Assembly (NCBI RefSeq): GCF_029637705.1
Contig: NZ_CP121252.1
Span: 248,001 to 312,000 of the forward strand
Origin: Citricoccus muralis
GTDB lineage: Bacteria; Actinomycetota; Actinomycetes; Actinomycetales; Micrococcaceae
DNA: 64,000 nt
Reading direction: 5' to 3'
Shown here: positions 8,664 to 17,508 of the stretch, one piece after another
Layout of the letters: each line of letters starts with the position of its first letter
How positions within the stretch are numbered: the first letter of the stretch is position 1
Made by a program: the position numbers and the translations under genes
The notes under the pieces: model-generated
Told to the model about the DNA's origin: nothing
Seen by the model: the letters and a program-made list of their open reading frames with translations, nothing else
Database searches by the model: none

Positions 8664-9211
8664 TCGAAGACGACGTCCGCGAAGACCTGCTGCACGTACT
8701 CATGTCGAAGGAGGAGATCCAGCAGACCGTTGCTGATCTCGCCGCGCAAATCGACCGCGACTACGCCGACAAAGACGTGCTGCTGGTCGGCGTGCTGAAG
8801 GGGGCGGTCATGGTGATGGCCGACCTTTCCCGCGCCATCCGTTCGCACATCACCATGGACTTTATGGCGGTGTCCTCCTACGGTTCCGGCACCAAGTCCT
8901 CGGGCGTGGTGCGGATCCTCAAGGACCTCGAAACCGACCTGATGGGCCGCCATGTGCTCATCGTGGAAGACATCATCGACTCCGGACTCACCCTGTCCTG
9001 GCTCAAGACCAACCTCGAGTCCCGCGGCCCGGCCTCCGTGGAGATCTGCGCGCTGCTGCGGAAGCCGGAGGCCATGAAGACCGAGATCGACGTGAAGTAC
9101 GTGGGCCGCGACATCCCCAACGAGTTCGTGGTGGGCTACGGCCTAGACTTCGCCGAGCAGTACCGCAACCTGGAGTTCGTGGGCACCCTCGCCCCGCACG
9201 TGTACTCCTGA
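8660..9211 (+). CDS. hpt: Hypoxanthine phosphoribosyltransferase
   Basis: A 183-residue purine salvage enzyme that converts hypoxanthine or guanine plus PRPP to IMP or GMP. VGVLKGAVMVMADL and the PRPP-binding loop VLIVEDIIDSGLTL are diagnostic; the C-terminal FVVGYGLDFAEQYRNL contacts the purine. Its start codon overlaps the tilS stop (ATGA), so translation is coupled to tilS. ftsH follows after 96 bp with its own ribosome-binding site. Confidence 0.97.
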   Translation: MIEDDVREDLLHVLMSKEEIQQTVADLAAQIDRDYADKDVLLVGVLKGAVMVMADLSRAIRSHITMDFMAVSSYGSGTKSSGVVRILKDLETDLMGRHVLIVEDIIDSGLTLSWLKTNLESRGPASVEICALLRKPEAMKTEIDVKYVGRDIPNEFVVGYGLDFAEQYRNLEFVGTLAPHVYS

Positions 9212-9307
9212 CTGTCCTCTTTCTGCGAACGCTGGCGTGATGGTGCGCCGCGAGCTTGACCGACCCGGTACCGTATGAGGGGTGTGCGCTGGCGAACAGG
9301 AGACTGA

Positions 9308-11374
9308 GTGAACATCAAGAAGATCTTCAAGGGGCCGATCATCTGGATCGTGCTTGCGGTGCTGATGCTGCTCCTGGTCGTGCCGGTGCTCACCCAGAGC
9401 TCGAGCCAGCGCGTGGACACCTCCGTGGGCATGGAGCTGCTGGCTGACGACGCCGCGACCCAAGCGTTGGTGGACGACGGCGAAAACCGGGTCGATCTCA
9501 CCCTGCGCGAGGATCTCACCCTGGATGACCGGGAGCTGGGCACTCAGGTCCACTTCTTCTTCTCCGAGGCCCGCGCCGAGAACGTGATCTCCGCCGTCGA
9601 GGGGTCTGACCTGGACGATTACACCGATGAGCCGGTGCAGTCGAACTGGTTGCTGAGCATGCTCGGTTTCCTCATCCCGTTCCTGATTATTGCGCTGCTG
9701 TTCTGGTTCCTGCTCTCCCGCATGCAGGGTGGCGGCGGCAAGGTCATGCAGTTTGGCAAGTCCAAGGCGAAGCTGATCACCAAGGACATGCCACAGGTCA
9801 CTTTCGTCGATGTGGCCGGCGCGGACGAAGCCGTCGAAGAGCTCCACGAAATCAAGGAATTCCTCTCCGAACCCGCGAAATTCCAGGCCGTGGGCGCGAA
9901 GATCCCGAAGGGTGTGCTGCTGTACGGTCCGCCCGGCACCGGCAAAACCCTGCTGGCGAAGGCTGTGGCGGGGGAGGCCGGGGTGCCCTTCTACTCCATT
10001 TCCGGCTCCGACTTTGTCGAGATGTTCGTGGGCGTGGGTGCCTCCCGCGTGCGCGATCTGTTCGAGCAGGCCAAGACCAACTCGCCGGCCATCATCTTCG
10101 TGGACGAGATCGACGCCGTCGGCCGTCATCGTGGCGCCGGCGTGGGTGGGGGCAACGACGAGCGCGAGCAGACCCTGAACCAGCTGCTGGTGGAGATGGA
10201 CGGATTCGACGCCACCACCAACGTCATTCTGATCGCCGCCACCAACCGGCCCGACGTGCTGGACCCGGCGCTGCTGCGCCCGGGACGTTTTGACCGCCAG
10301 ATCCCAGTGGAGGCCCCCGATCTGGAGGGACGGCATAAGATCCTGCAGGTCCACGCCCAGGGCAAGCCCCTGGTAGAGGGTGTCGATCTGCGCGCCCTGG
10401 CGAAGAACACCCCCGGCTTCACCGGCGCCGACCTGGCCAACGTGCTCAACGAGGCCGCCCTGCTCACCGCACGCTCGAACGCGCAGCTGATCGACGATCG
10501 CGCCCTCGACGAGGCGGTGGACCGGGTGATGGCCGGGCCGCAGAAGCGCACCCGGTTGATGAAGGAACACGAGCGCAAGGTCACCGCTTACCACGAGGGC
10601 GGTCACGCCCTGGTGGCGGCCGGGCTGCGCAATTCCGCGCCCGTCACCAAGATCACCATCCTGCCCCGCGGCCGCGCCCTGGGGTACACCATGGTGGTGC
10701 CCGAAGACGACAAATACTCCGTCACCCGCAACGAGCTGCTGGATCAGCTGGCCTACGCCATGGGCGGGCGCGTGGCCGAGGAGCTGGTGTTCCACGATCC
10801 CTCCACGGGTGCCTCTAACGACATTCAGAAGGCCACCGACACCGCCCGGAAAATGGTCACCGACTACGGCATGTCCGCCCGCATCGGCACCGTGAAGCTG
10901 GGCTCCGGCAACTCCGAACCGTTCCTGGGCAAGGAGATGGGCTCCGGGCGCGACTACTCCGAGTCCGTGGCCGCGGCGGTGGACGCCGAGGTCCGGGCCC
11001 TGCTCGACGGCGCGCACGCGGAGGCGTACTGGATTCTGCAGGAGAACCGGGACATCCTGGACCGGCTGGCCTACGAACTGCTGGAACGGGAGACCCTGAA
11101 CCAGAAAGAGATCGCGGAGATTTTCGCCGACGTCCGCAAGCGTGAACCCCGCGACGTCTGGCTCTTCGACGAGTCCCGCCCCGTGTCCGACACCCCGCCG
11201 GTGCTCTCGCCCGCCGAAAAGCGCGCGCAGGAGTCTGGTTCAGGTGCTGACCCGGAGACTGAACCCGAAGCAGCCCCGGAAGAACACTCCGACTCCCTGG
11301 AGCCGCTGGTCGACCCGAACCCGGGCACCGAACTGCCGGGCCATACCGGCGAGACGAACGAAGGAGACCGCTGA
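9308..11374 (+). CDS. ftsH: ATP-dependent zinc metalloprotease FtsH
   Basis: A 688-residue membrane-bound AAA protease that degrades misassembled membrane proteins and short-lived regulators. There are two membrane segments (about 11-30 and 114-134). The Walker A motif GPPGTGKT is near 207-214, [15 protein letters not shown] gives Walker B, and the second region of homology is [20 protein letters not shown]. The zinc site HEGGH is near 429-433. The C-terminal tail after about 610 is acidic and low-complexity. GTG 9308 has an upstream AGGAGA ribosome-binding site. Its stop overlaps folE (TGATG). Confidence 0.97.
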   Translation: MNIKKIFKGPIIWIVLAVLMLLLVVPVLTQSSSQRVDTSVGMELLADDAATQALVDDGENRVDLTLREDLTLDDRELGTQVHFFFSEARAENVISAVEGSDLDDYTDEPVQSNWLLSMLGFLIPFLIIALLFWFLLSRMQGGGGKVMQFGKSKAKLITKDMPQVTFVDVAGADEAVEELHEIKEFLSEPAKFQAVGAKIPKGVLLYGPPGTGKTLLAKAVAGEAGVPFYSISGSDFVEMFVGVGASRVRDLFEQAKTNSPAIIFVDEIDAVGRHRGAGVGGGNDEREQTLNQLLVEMDGFDATTNVILIAATNRPDVLDPALLRPGRFDRQIPVEAPDLEGRHKILQVHAQGKPLVEGVDLRALAKNTPGFTGADLANVLNEAALLTARSNAQLIDDRALDEAVDRVMAGPQKRTRLMKEHERKVTAYHEGGHALVAAGLRNSAPVTKITILPRGRALGYTMVVPEDDKYSVTRNELLDQLAYAMGGRVAEELVFHDPSTGASNDIQKATDTARKMVTDYGMSARIGTVKLGSGNSEPFLGKEMGSGRDYSESVAAAVDAEVRALLDGAHAEAYWILQENRDILDRLAYELLERETLNQKEIAEIFADVRKREPRDVWLFDESRPVSDTPPVLSPAEKRAQESGSGADPETEPEAAPEEHSDSLEPLVDPNPGTELPGHTGETNEGDR

Positions 11375-11940
11375 TGGTGGACCAGCCGCGCATCGAAGCC
11401 GCCGTCAAGGAGATCCTCGCCGCCATCGGGGAAGACCCGGAGCGCGACGGCCTGCAGGAAACCCCCGCCCGGGTGGCGCGTGCCTACGCCGAGACCTTCG
11501 CCGGGCTGAACCAGACCCCCGACGAGGTGCTGGGCACCACCTTCGACATCTCCCATGACGAGCTGGTGTTGGTCAAGGACATCCCGTTCTACTCCACTTG
11601 CGAGCACCACCTGGTTCCGTTCCACGGTCACGCCCACATCGGCTACATCCCCTCGCCCGAGGGCGGGATCACCGGGCTGAGCAAGCTGGCTCGGCTGGTG
11701 GAGGTCTTCGCCCGGCGCCCCCAGGTGCAAGAGCGGCTCACCACCCAGATCGTCGAGGCCCTGATGGAGCACCTGCACCCGCGCGGAGCTATCGTCGTCG
11801 TGCAGGCAGAGCACCTGTGCATGTCGATGCGCGGGGTGCGCAAACCCGGCACCAAAACCGTCACCTCCGCCGTCCGCGGGCAATTGCGCGACGCCACCAC
11901 CCGGGCCGAGGCCATGAGTCTGATCCTGGAACGCACCTAG
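11374..11940 (+). CDS. folE: GTP cyclohydrolase I
   Basis: A 188-residue enzyme that converts GTP to 7,8-dihydroneopterin triphosphate, the first step of folate synthesis. Zinc ligands are visible as CEHH (Cys 76, His 79) and Cys 149 in [20 protein letters not shown] and [10 protein letters not shown] are conserved. It starts within the ftsH stop and begins the folE-folP-folB-folK operon. Confidence 0.97.
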   Translation: MVDQPRIEAAVKEILAAIGEDPERDGLQETPARVARAYAETFAGLNQTPDEVLGTTFDISHDELVLVKDIPFYSTCEHHLVPFHGHAHIGYIPSPEGGITGLSKLARLVEVFARRPQVQERLTTQIVEALMEHLHPRGAIVVVQAEHLCMSMRGVRKPGTKTVTSAVRGQLRDATTRAEAMSLILERT

Positions 11941-11962
11941 ACCACTTACAAGAAGGACCTTC

Positions 11963-12892
11963 ATGTCATCCATGGCCGCCATCCCCGGAACCGGACCCTC
12001 CACCGGCCCCGTCGGCGTCGTGCGCAAGGTCGCCCGACGCCGCTTCGCCGACCTGCCCACCGACCGCACCCTGGTGATGGGCGTGGTCAACGTGACCGAC
12101 AATTCGTTCTCCGACGGCGGCAACCACTTCGACGCCGAAGCGGCCATCCAGCACGGGCTGAAGCTGCACTACGCTGGGGCTGACCTGATCGACGTGGGAG
12201 GGGAATCCACCGCACCGGGCCGCGACGCCGTGGACCCGGACGAAGAGCAGCGCCGGGTCTTGCCGGTGATCGAGGCCCTGGTGCGCGCCGGCGCCGTCGT
12301 CTCCGTGGACACCCGCCATGCCGCCACCGCCCGCGCGGCCCTGGACCACGGCGAGGTGATCATCAACGACGTGTCCGGGCTGAATTTCGAGCCGGAGATG
12401 GCCGAGCTGGTGGCCGAGTCGGGCGCGCATTACATCATCACCCACAACCGGGGCGACGCCCACACCATGGATGAGCTCGCCGACTACGACGACGTCGTCA
12501 CCGAGGTGATCCACGAGCTGTCTGAGGTGAAGGATCAGTTCATCGCCGCCGGAGCCCAGCCCGAACAGCTGATCCTCGACCCGGGGCTGGGCTTCGCCAA
12601 GTCCGGCGAACAGAACTGGGAGCTGCTGCGCGGGGTGGAACGCCTGGTGGCGCTGGGCTTCCCGGTGCTGGTGGGCGCCTCTCGCAAACGATTCCTGGGC
12701 ACCCTGCTGGCCGATTCCCGCGGTCACGCCCCGGCACCCGTGGAGCGTGATCATGCCACCGCCGCGGTGTCCGCGCTGGCCGCCGCGCACGGGGTGTGGG
12801 CGGTGCGCGTGCACGACGTCGCCGCCTCCGTGGACGCCGTGAAGGTGGCTGCCGCCTGGGGTGGACCGAACACCGCGCCGCAGCACTCATGA
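11963..12892 (+). CDS. folP: Dihydropteroate synthase
   Basis: A 309-residue TIM-barrel enzyme that joins p-aminobenzoate to dihydropterin pyrophosphate and is the sulfonamide target. The N-terminal signature MGVVNVTDNSFSDGG, then IDVGGESTAPG, and LDPGLGFAKSGEQNWELL with VGASRKRFLG near the C-terminus are all present. Unlike the other fol genes it has a short 22 bp gap before it with an AGAAGGA ribosome-binding site. It overlaps folB by ATGA. Confidence 0.96.
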   Translation: MSSMAAIPGTGPSTGPVGVVRKVARRRFADLPTDRTLVMGVVNVTDNSFSDGGNHFDAEAAIQHGLKLHYAGADLIDVGGESTAPGRDAVDPDEEQRRVLPVIEALVRAGAVVSVDTRHAATARAALDHGEVIINDVSGLNFEPEMAELVAESGAHYIITHNRGDAHTMDELADYDDVVTEVIHELSEVKDQFIAAGAQPEQLILDPGLGFAKSGEQNWELLRGVERLVALGFPVLVGASRKRFLGTLLADSRGHAPAPVERDHATAAVSALAAAHGVWAVRVHDVAASVDAVKVAAAWGGPNTAPQHS

Positions 12893-13254
12893 TCCGGCTC
12901 ACCGGACTGCGCGCCCGCGGCTATCACGGCGTGCTCGAGCGGGAACAGGCCGAGGGACAGACGTTCCTGGTGGACCTGGAGCTGGAGCTCGCCGAGGCGG
13001 TGCTGGACACGGCAGCCCGCACCGATGACGTGGCCGAGACCGTGAACTACGCCGAGGTCGCCGACATCGCGCTGGGCATCCTCACCGGGGAGCCCGCACG
13101 GCTGATCGAGACGGTGGCGGTGCGCATCGCCGACGCCGTGCTGGCCACCCAGCCGCGGGTATCGCGCGTACAGGTGACGCTGCACAAACCCGAGGCGCCC
13201 ATTCCGGCGGACTTCGCCGACGTCGCCGTCGTAGTGAACCGGGAACGGGGATGA
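12889..13254 (+). CDS. folB: Dihydroneopterin aldolase
   Basis: A 121-residue enzyme that cleaves dihydroneopterin to 6-hydroxymethyl-dihydropterin and glycolaldehyde. The family pattern is GLRARGYHGVLEREQ, followed by FLVDLELEL, TVNYAEVADIA, LIETVAVRIAD and the substrate-contacting LHKPEAPI. It overlaps folP upstream and folK downstream by 4 nt each, so the three are translationally coupled. Confidence 0.95.
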   Translation: MIRLTGLRARGYHGVLEREQAEGQTFLVDLELELAEAVLDTAARTDDVAETVNYAEVADIALGILTGEPARLIETVAVRIADAVLATQPRVSRVQVTLHKPEAPIPADFADVAVVVNRERG

Positions 13255-13802
13255 CGGTGGGGACGAGCGCTCTGGCCGTGCTGGCCCTGGGGTCGAACCT
13301 GGGGGACTCCGCGGCGCTGCTGGATGCTGCGTTGCTCGGCCTCGCCGCGAAAACTCGGGTGACCGGTATATCGCCGCGGGCGCGCACGGCCCCCGTGGTA
13401 GGCGAGATCGGGCCGGAGGACCAGCCGGACTTCTTGAACCAGATCGTCACCGTGGATACCGAGATGAGCCCGCTGCAATTGCTGGAGGTAGCCCAGGCGC
13501 TGGAAGCCGACGCCGCGCGCACCCGCGAGGTGCGGTGGGGCCCGCGGACCCTCGACGTCGACCTGATCTCCTACCGGAGCCGAGACGCGGCAGGACAGCT
13601 CGGGCCCGACACGGTGCTCGATACTGACCGGCTCACCGTGCCGCATCCCCGCGCCCACGAGCGTGCGTTCGTGCTGGCGCCCTGGGCATGGCTGGATCCA
13701 GACGCCACCCTCAACGGTGACTCAGTGGCCGAGCTGGCCGACCGGGCGGCGGATCGCGACGGCGTGCACCTCGTTGACGAGCCAGAAGAGCCGCGCGCAT
13801 GA
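13251..13802 (+). CDS. folK: 2-amino-4-hydroxy-6-hydroxymethyldihydropteridine pyrophosphokinase
   Basis: A 183-residue HPPK that transfers pyrophosphate from ATP to the pterin, providing the FolP substrate. ALGSNLGD at the N-terminus and RWGPRTLDVDLISY with the PHPRAHERAFVLAPW block are the family signatures. It overlaps folB (ATGA) and the DUF3180 gene (ATGA). Confidence 0.96.
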   Translation: MTVGTSALAVLALGSNLGDSAALLDAALLGLAAKTRVTGISPRARTAPVVGEIGPEDQPDFLNQIVTVDTEMSPLQLLEVAQALEADAARTREVRWGPRTLDVDLISYRSRDAAGQLGPDTVLDTDRLTVPHPRAHERAFVLAPWAWLDPDATLNGDSVAELADRAADRDGVHLVDEPEEPRA

Positions 13803-14320
13803 GCCGCCCCGCCCTGCCCACGCTGCGCCCGGGTCTGCTGGCCCTGATTCTGGTGCTCACCGCGGCGCTGGGCTGGCTCGCCTCCTACGTTGCCGCCGAG
13901 CGCGGCTGGGTTACCCCGGTGCTCGGGCTGACCTCGGTGATCACGATTGCCGCCGTCGTCGTCATGCTCCTCGTGCTGGGGGTGCGCGTGCGGCGCGACC
14001 GTTCCCGCCCCGTGGCCGCCCGGATGAACCCGCTGGTGGCCGCCCAAACCGTGGTGCTCGCCCAGGCCGGAGCCTACGCTGCCGCGGTGATTATGGGCTG
14101 GCACGTGGGCGTGGTGGTGCACCGGGTTCCGCTGACCGGCTGGGGTTCCGTGGGTGAGGCTGTCACCATGATCGCCACTGGTCTGGCCTTGCTGGTGGTC
14201 GGGTGCGTTGTGGAACAATGGTGCCGGATCGCCGACGACGGCGACGGTGAGGGCGGCTCCGGAACGGGGCCCGTCACCGGTCCCGATGGCATCCCGCAGG
14301 TGGGGCGCCACCGGGCCTGA
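13799..14320 (+). CDS. DUF3180 family membrane protein
   Basis: A 173-residue integral membrane protein with four hydrophobic segments at about 12-32, 39-60, 79-99 and 115-137. Proteins of this family follow folK in many actinobacteria, as here; the function is unknown. The end is hydrophilic and Gly-rich. It is coupled to folK by ATGA, so it is probably expressed with folate synthesis, though no biochemical role follows from the sequence. Confidence 0.85.
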   Translation: MSRPALPTLRPGLLALILVLTAALGWLASYVAAERGWVTPVLGLTSVITIAAVVVMLLVLGVRVRRDRSRPVAARMNPLVAAQTVVLAQAGAYAAAVIMGWHVGVVVHRVPLTGWGSVGEAVTMIATGLALLVVGCVVEQWCRIADDGDGEGGSGTGPVTGPDGIPQVGRHRA

Positions 14321-14338
14321 CCTCAACGAAGGAGAACG

Positions 14339-14944
14339 ATGGATCAGCCGGCCCCCGAGGCTCCTCCCACCCCGGAGACTCCGCCCACGCCGCAGGCCGT
14401 CGAACCGCCAGCATGGTCCGACCCCGATGCCGGCACGGCCCGCGGCCTCGACGACAGCCGCGTGGATTGGCGGCCGGTCTCCCCGAAACTGGTGCCGCTG
14501 CGCCTGATTACCGGCGGGATCTCCACCCTCGTATGGACCGCGATTCTGGCCATTCCGCTGATCCTCAAGCTCGCCGGCGTCTGGCCTGGGCTCTGGGGCT
14601 GGACCGCCTGGGGCCTGCCCGCCGCCTCCCTGCTGTTCGGGATCGTCGAGCTGTGCATCGTTCCGCGGCAGGTCCGCGCCATGGGCTACGCCGAACGCGA
14701 AGACGACTTCCTTATCAAACGCGGCATCCTCTTCCGCGAGGTGGTGGCGATCCCGTACGGGCGGCTGCAGTACCTCGACGTCTCCGACGGCCCGCTCCAG
14801 CGCGGCTTCGGCTTACGCACCCTGAAAATCAGCACCGCCGCCTCCGACACCTCCGGCGAGCTCACCGGCGTGCCCCAGGACGAGGCCGAGCGCCTGCGCG
14901 AACAGCTCACCGCGCGCGGCCAGGCACGATTGGCCGGACTGTGA
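14339..14944 (+). CDS. Bacterial PH-domain membrane protein (YdbS-like)
   Basis: A 201-residue protein with a Pro-rich N-terminal tail (about 1-40), two membrane segments (about 58-75 and 84-104) and a bPH_2 domain from about 115 (RREDDFLIKRGILF-like strand pattern, then IPYGRLQYLDVSDGPLQRGF). It pairs with the following three-domain PH protein, as YdbS and YdbT do in Bacillus. The ribosome-binding site is AAGGAGAA. Its role is unproven; YdbST has been linked to resistance against membrane-active agents. Confidence 0.85.
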   Translation: MDQPAPEAPPTPETPPTPQAVEPPAWSDPDAGTARGLDDSRVDWRPVSPKLVPLRLITGGISTLVWTAILAIPLILKLAGVWPGLWGWTAWGLPAASLLFGIVELCIVPRQVRAMGYAEREDDFLIKRGILFREVVAIPYGRLQYLDVSDGPLQRGFGLRTLKISTAASDTSGELTGVPQDEAERLREQLTARGQARLAGL

Positions 14945-16518
14945 GCCCCGCGACCACGCTGAACCATGCGGACGGCGACTGGCACCGGGTGCACCCCATC
15001 TCTCCGGTGGTGCGCTCCTGGCTCACCCTGGTGGCGATCATCGCCGTCATTGGCACCCAGTTCACCGACGAGTTCTACTCCGTGGTGGTGGAGGACGGGC
15101 TTGACCTGCAGTCCGCCGCCCTGCTGATCACCGCGGGTGCGGTGGTGGCGGTGCTGCTGCTCATGGTGGGCGGGTTCTACCTGTCCTGGCGGTTCTACCG
15201 GTACCGGATCACCGAGGAGATGGTGCAGGTGCACTCCGGATGGATTTTCCGCCAGCAACGCCACGTGCGGCTGGACCGGGTGCAGGCCATCGACATCAAA
15301 CGTCCCCTGCTCGCCCGGATTTTCGGGCTCGCCGAGCTGAGCTTTGAGGCGGCCGACGGTGGCGGGTCTGCCGCGATGACTCTGGCGTTCATTCGCGGGG
15401 CCGAGGCCGAACAGTTGCGCGTGGACATTCTGCAGCGCGCCGCCGGTGTGCAGAAACCGGCGGGGTCCGAGTTCAGTGATGCGATATGGCCCGTCAGCGA
15501 GGACCTGACGAGCCATATCGCATCACCGAACGACGAGACCGGGCTCAGTGGCGCGCACGAGGAACCCGCCCCCGAACAGACCATGCTCACCGTGCCCACC
15601 GGCCGCCTGGTCTGGTCGATCCTGCTCACGGCCTTCATCACGATCGTGGTGCTGGTGGTCATTCTCGTGGCCGGGATCCTCGTGGCCCGCTCCCTGGGCG
15701 AAGAGGTCATCACCGGGCTGCCCTCGTTCGCCGCCGCCATTCCGATCGTGGTCGCCGCGGTGGCCGGGGTCTGGTCCCCGTTCTCGCGCAACTACAACTT
15801 CACGGTGTCCACCTCCCCGAACGGGTTGCGCCTGCGCTCCGGGTTGCTTGAAACCCGGCAACAAACCGTGCCCCCGGGCCGCGTGCAGTCCATCCTGATC
15901 AGCCAGTCGCTGCTGTGGCGCCCGTTCGGTTGGTACCGAGTGCGCGTCACCGTGGCCGGCTACGGCATGACCACTGATGGCAAAGACGTGGTGCTGCCAG
16001 TCGGGACCTTCGACGACGTGCTCCGCGTGCTCACCGTGATCGCACCCGACCCCGGCACCGCAAACGCCCGCGAACTCATTCAGGCCGGTCTCACCGGCAC
16101 CGGCTCGGCCCACGGTTTCGTGACCACCCCGCGGCGGATGCGCGTGCTCGACCCGCTGACCTGGCGCCGTCAGGGCTTCGCCGTCACCCCCACCCTCGTC
16201 CTGTTCCGCACCGGCCGGCTCACCCGGTACCTGTGCCTGATGTCGCACGAGCGCATCCAGTCCGCCCAGGTCAGCCAGGGACCCATCGAGCGGCGTCTCG
16301 GCGTGGTCAATGTGCACCTGCACACCCCCGCCGGCCCGGCGACCATGCGGCTGAACCACGTGGACGCCGCCGTGGCCAGCCAGCTGTTCTTCCACGAAGC
16401 GGACATTGCCGCGGTGTCGCGTCGCATCGCCGACCGCAACCAGTGGATGATGCCCGAGGAGCTCCAGCAGTTCGATCGGCGCACCGAAGAAGCCCGCCGC
16501 GCCCTGGAGTCCGCATGA
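14941..16518 (+). CDS. Multi-PH-domain membrane protein (YdbT-like)
   Basis: A 525-residue protein starting at GTG 14941, which overlaps the previous stop. It has two N-terminal membrane segments, then a first bPH_2 domain (QRHVRLDRVQAIDIKRPLLARIF pattern), two further membrane segments at about 218-280, and two more PH domains in which TVPPGRVQSILISQSLL and SHERIQSAQVSQGPIERRLG mark the repeats. A 51-bp palindrome (15476-15526) lies in frame in the linker after the first PH domain. Together with the preceding gene it probably forms a membrane complex of unknown function. Confidence 0.86.
   Translation: MSPATTLNHADGDWHRVHPISPVVRSWLTLVAIIAVIGTQFTDEFYSVVVEDGLDLQSAALLITAGAVVAVLLLMVGGFYLSWRFYRYRITEEMVQVHSGWIFRQQRHVRLDRVQAIDIKRPLLARIFGLAELSFEAADGGGSAAMTLAFIRGAEAEQLRVDILQRAAGVQKPAGSEFSDAIWPVSEDLTSHIASPNDETGLSGAHEEPAPEQTMLTVPTGRLVWSILLTAFITIVVLVVILVAGILVARSLGEEVITGLPSFAAAIPIVVAAVAGVWSPFSRNYNFTVSTSPNGLRLRSGLLETRQQTVPPGRVQSILISQSLLWRPFGWYRVRVTVAGYGMTTDGKDVVLPVGTFDDVLRVLTVIAPDPGTANARELIQAGLTGTGSAHGFVTTPRRMRVLDPLTWRRQGFAVTPTLVLFRTGRLTRYLCLMSHERIQSAQVSQGPIERRLGVVNVHLHTPAGPATMRLNHVDAAVASQLFFHEADIAAVSRRIADRNQWMMPEELQQFDRRTEEARRALESA
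15476..15526. repeat. 51-bp nested palindrome inside the PH-domain gene
   Basis: The arms GTGATGCGATATGGC (15476-15490) and GCCATATCGCATCAC (15512-15526) are perfect reverse complements. Inside them CGTCAG (15492-15497) pairs with CTGACG (15505-15510) around a 7-nt loop. Only two unpaired bases separate the inner and outer stems. It adds an in-frame linker of about 17 residues. It looks like a REP-type element or a fossil insertion end rather than a terminator, since no T-tract follows. Confidence 0.85.
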
Positions 16519-17462
16519 GTGTGGACGAACCGGCCACCGGCGACGTGGGCGCTGTGCCCCGGCTGTCCAACGCAGACTCCCGCCCCGGCCGCCTCGGCAT
16601 CGGGGTGATCGGCGCCGGACGGGTGGGCGCGGTGCTCGGGGCCGCCCTGCGCAACGCCGGCCACGCCCTCACCGGGGTGCACGCCGTCTCCGAGGCCTCC
16701 CGCACGCGCGCCGAGGCCCTGCTGCCCGAGGTGCCGGTGCTGGAAATCCCCGAGATCCTCCGCCGCTCCGAGATGGTGCTCTTCGCGGTGCCCGACGACG
16801 TGCTGCCCGAACTGATCACCGGGCTCGCCGACGCCGGGCACATCGTCACCGGCCACCTGCTCGTGCACACCTCCGGGCGCTTCGGCACCGCCGTGATGAA
16901 CCCGGTCCGCGCCCACGGCGCCATCCCGCTCGCCCTGCACCCGGCCATGACTTTTACCGGGCTCAGCCTCGACCTCGCCCGGCTGCAGGACTGCGCTTTC
17001 GGGGTCACCGCCGACCCGGTGGTGCTACCCATCGCCCAGGCGCTCGTCGTCGAGATGGGCGGGGAACCCGTGCCGATCGCCGAGGCCGACCGACCCACCT
17101 ACCATGCGGCCCTGGCACACGCCTCGAACCACCTGGTCACCCTCACCGCCCAGTCCCGCCAGTTGCTCGAGCACATCGGCGTCACCGCCCCCGAGCGCAT
17201 GCTGTCGAACCTGATGCACGCCGCCCTGGAGAATTCGCTTATCGACGGCGACGCCGCCCTCACCGGCCCCGTGGCCCGCGGCGACGTCGGCACCGTTGCC
17301 CGCCACCTGGCGGTGCTCACCACCCTCGTCGACGACGACCCGGACGCCGCGGACCTGCTGGACACCTACCGTGCGCTCAGCCTCGCCACCGCAGAACGCG
17401 CCCACGCCCGCGGCGTCCTGCCCGAGCCCGCCTACCGGAGCCTGCGCGAACTGCTGAGCTGA
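16515..17462 (+). CDS. Rossmann-fold protein with DUF2520 domain
   Basis: A 315-residue protein. An N-terminal NAD(P)-binding fold begins with IGVIGAGRVGAVLGAAL, then VLFAVPDDVL and LHPAMTFTG; the C-terminal half is the helical DUF2520 domain (YHAALAHASNHLVTL). It resembles dimeric oxidoreductases of the ketopantoate reductase/F420 type, but the substrate is unknown. In relatives it directly precedes panC; here two genes are inserted between. It overlaps the PH gene by ATGA. Confidence 0.85.
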   Translation: MSVDEPATGDVGAVPRLSNADSRPGRLGIGVIGAGRVGAVLGAALRNAGHALTGVHAVSEASRTRAEALLPEVPVLEIPEILRRSEMVLFAVPDDVLPELITGLADAGHIVTGHLLVHTSGRFGTAVMNPVRAHGAIPLALHPAMTFTGLSLDLARLQDCAFGVTADPVVLPIAQALVVEMGGEPVPIAEADRPTYHAALAHASNHLVTLTAQSRQLLEHIGVTAPERMLSNLMHAALENSLIDGDAALTGPVARGDVGTVARHLAVLTTLVDDDPDAADLLDTYRALSLATAERAHARGVLPEPAYRSLRELLS

Positions 17463-17474
17463 CCGCCCGTTAAC

Positions 17475-17501
17475 CCATCCGCTGACCCATCCGCTCCGAA
17501 C
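17475..17501 (+). promoter_or_regulatory. Candidate SigK-type ECF promoter of the molybdo-oxidoreductase
   Basis: CCATCC (17475-17480), a 15-nt spacer and CCGAAC (17496-17501) lie 7 nt before the ATG. The identical layout (TCATCC-N15-CCGAAC) precedes the fasciclin gene. It resembles the mycobacterial SigK consensus as I recall it (CCATCC and CCGAAT). A direct repeat of ACCCATCCGCT partly creates the motif. Confidence 0.5.
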
Positions 17502-17508
17502 CAGGAGT

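Noticed and set aside
9143-11017. Minus-strand ORF of 624 codons opposite ftsH
   Set aside because: ftsH is certain on the plus strand; the antisense translation has low-complexity His/Gln/Gly composition and no family features.
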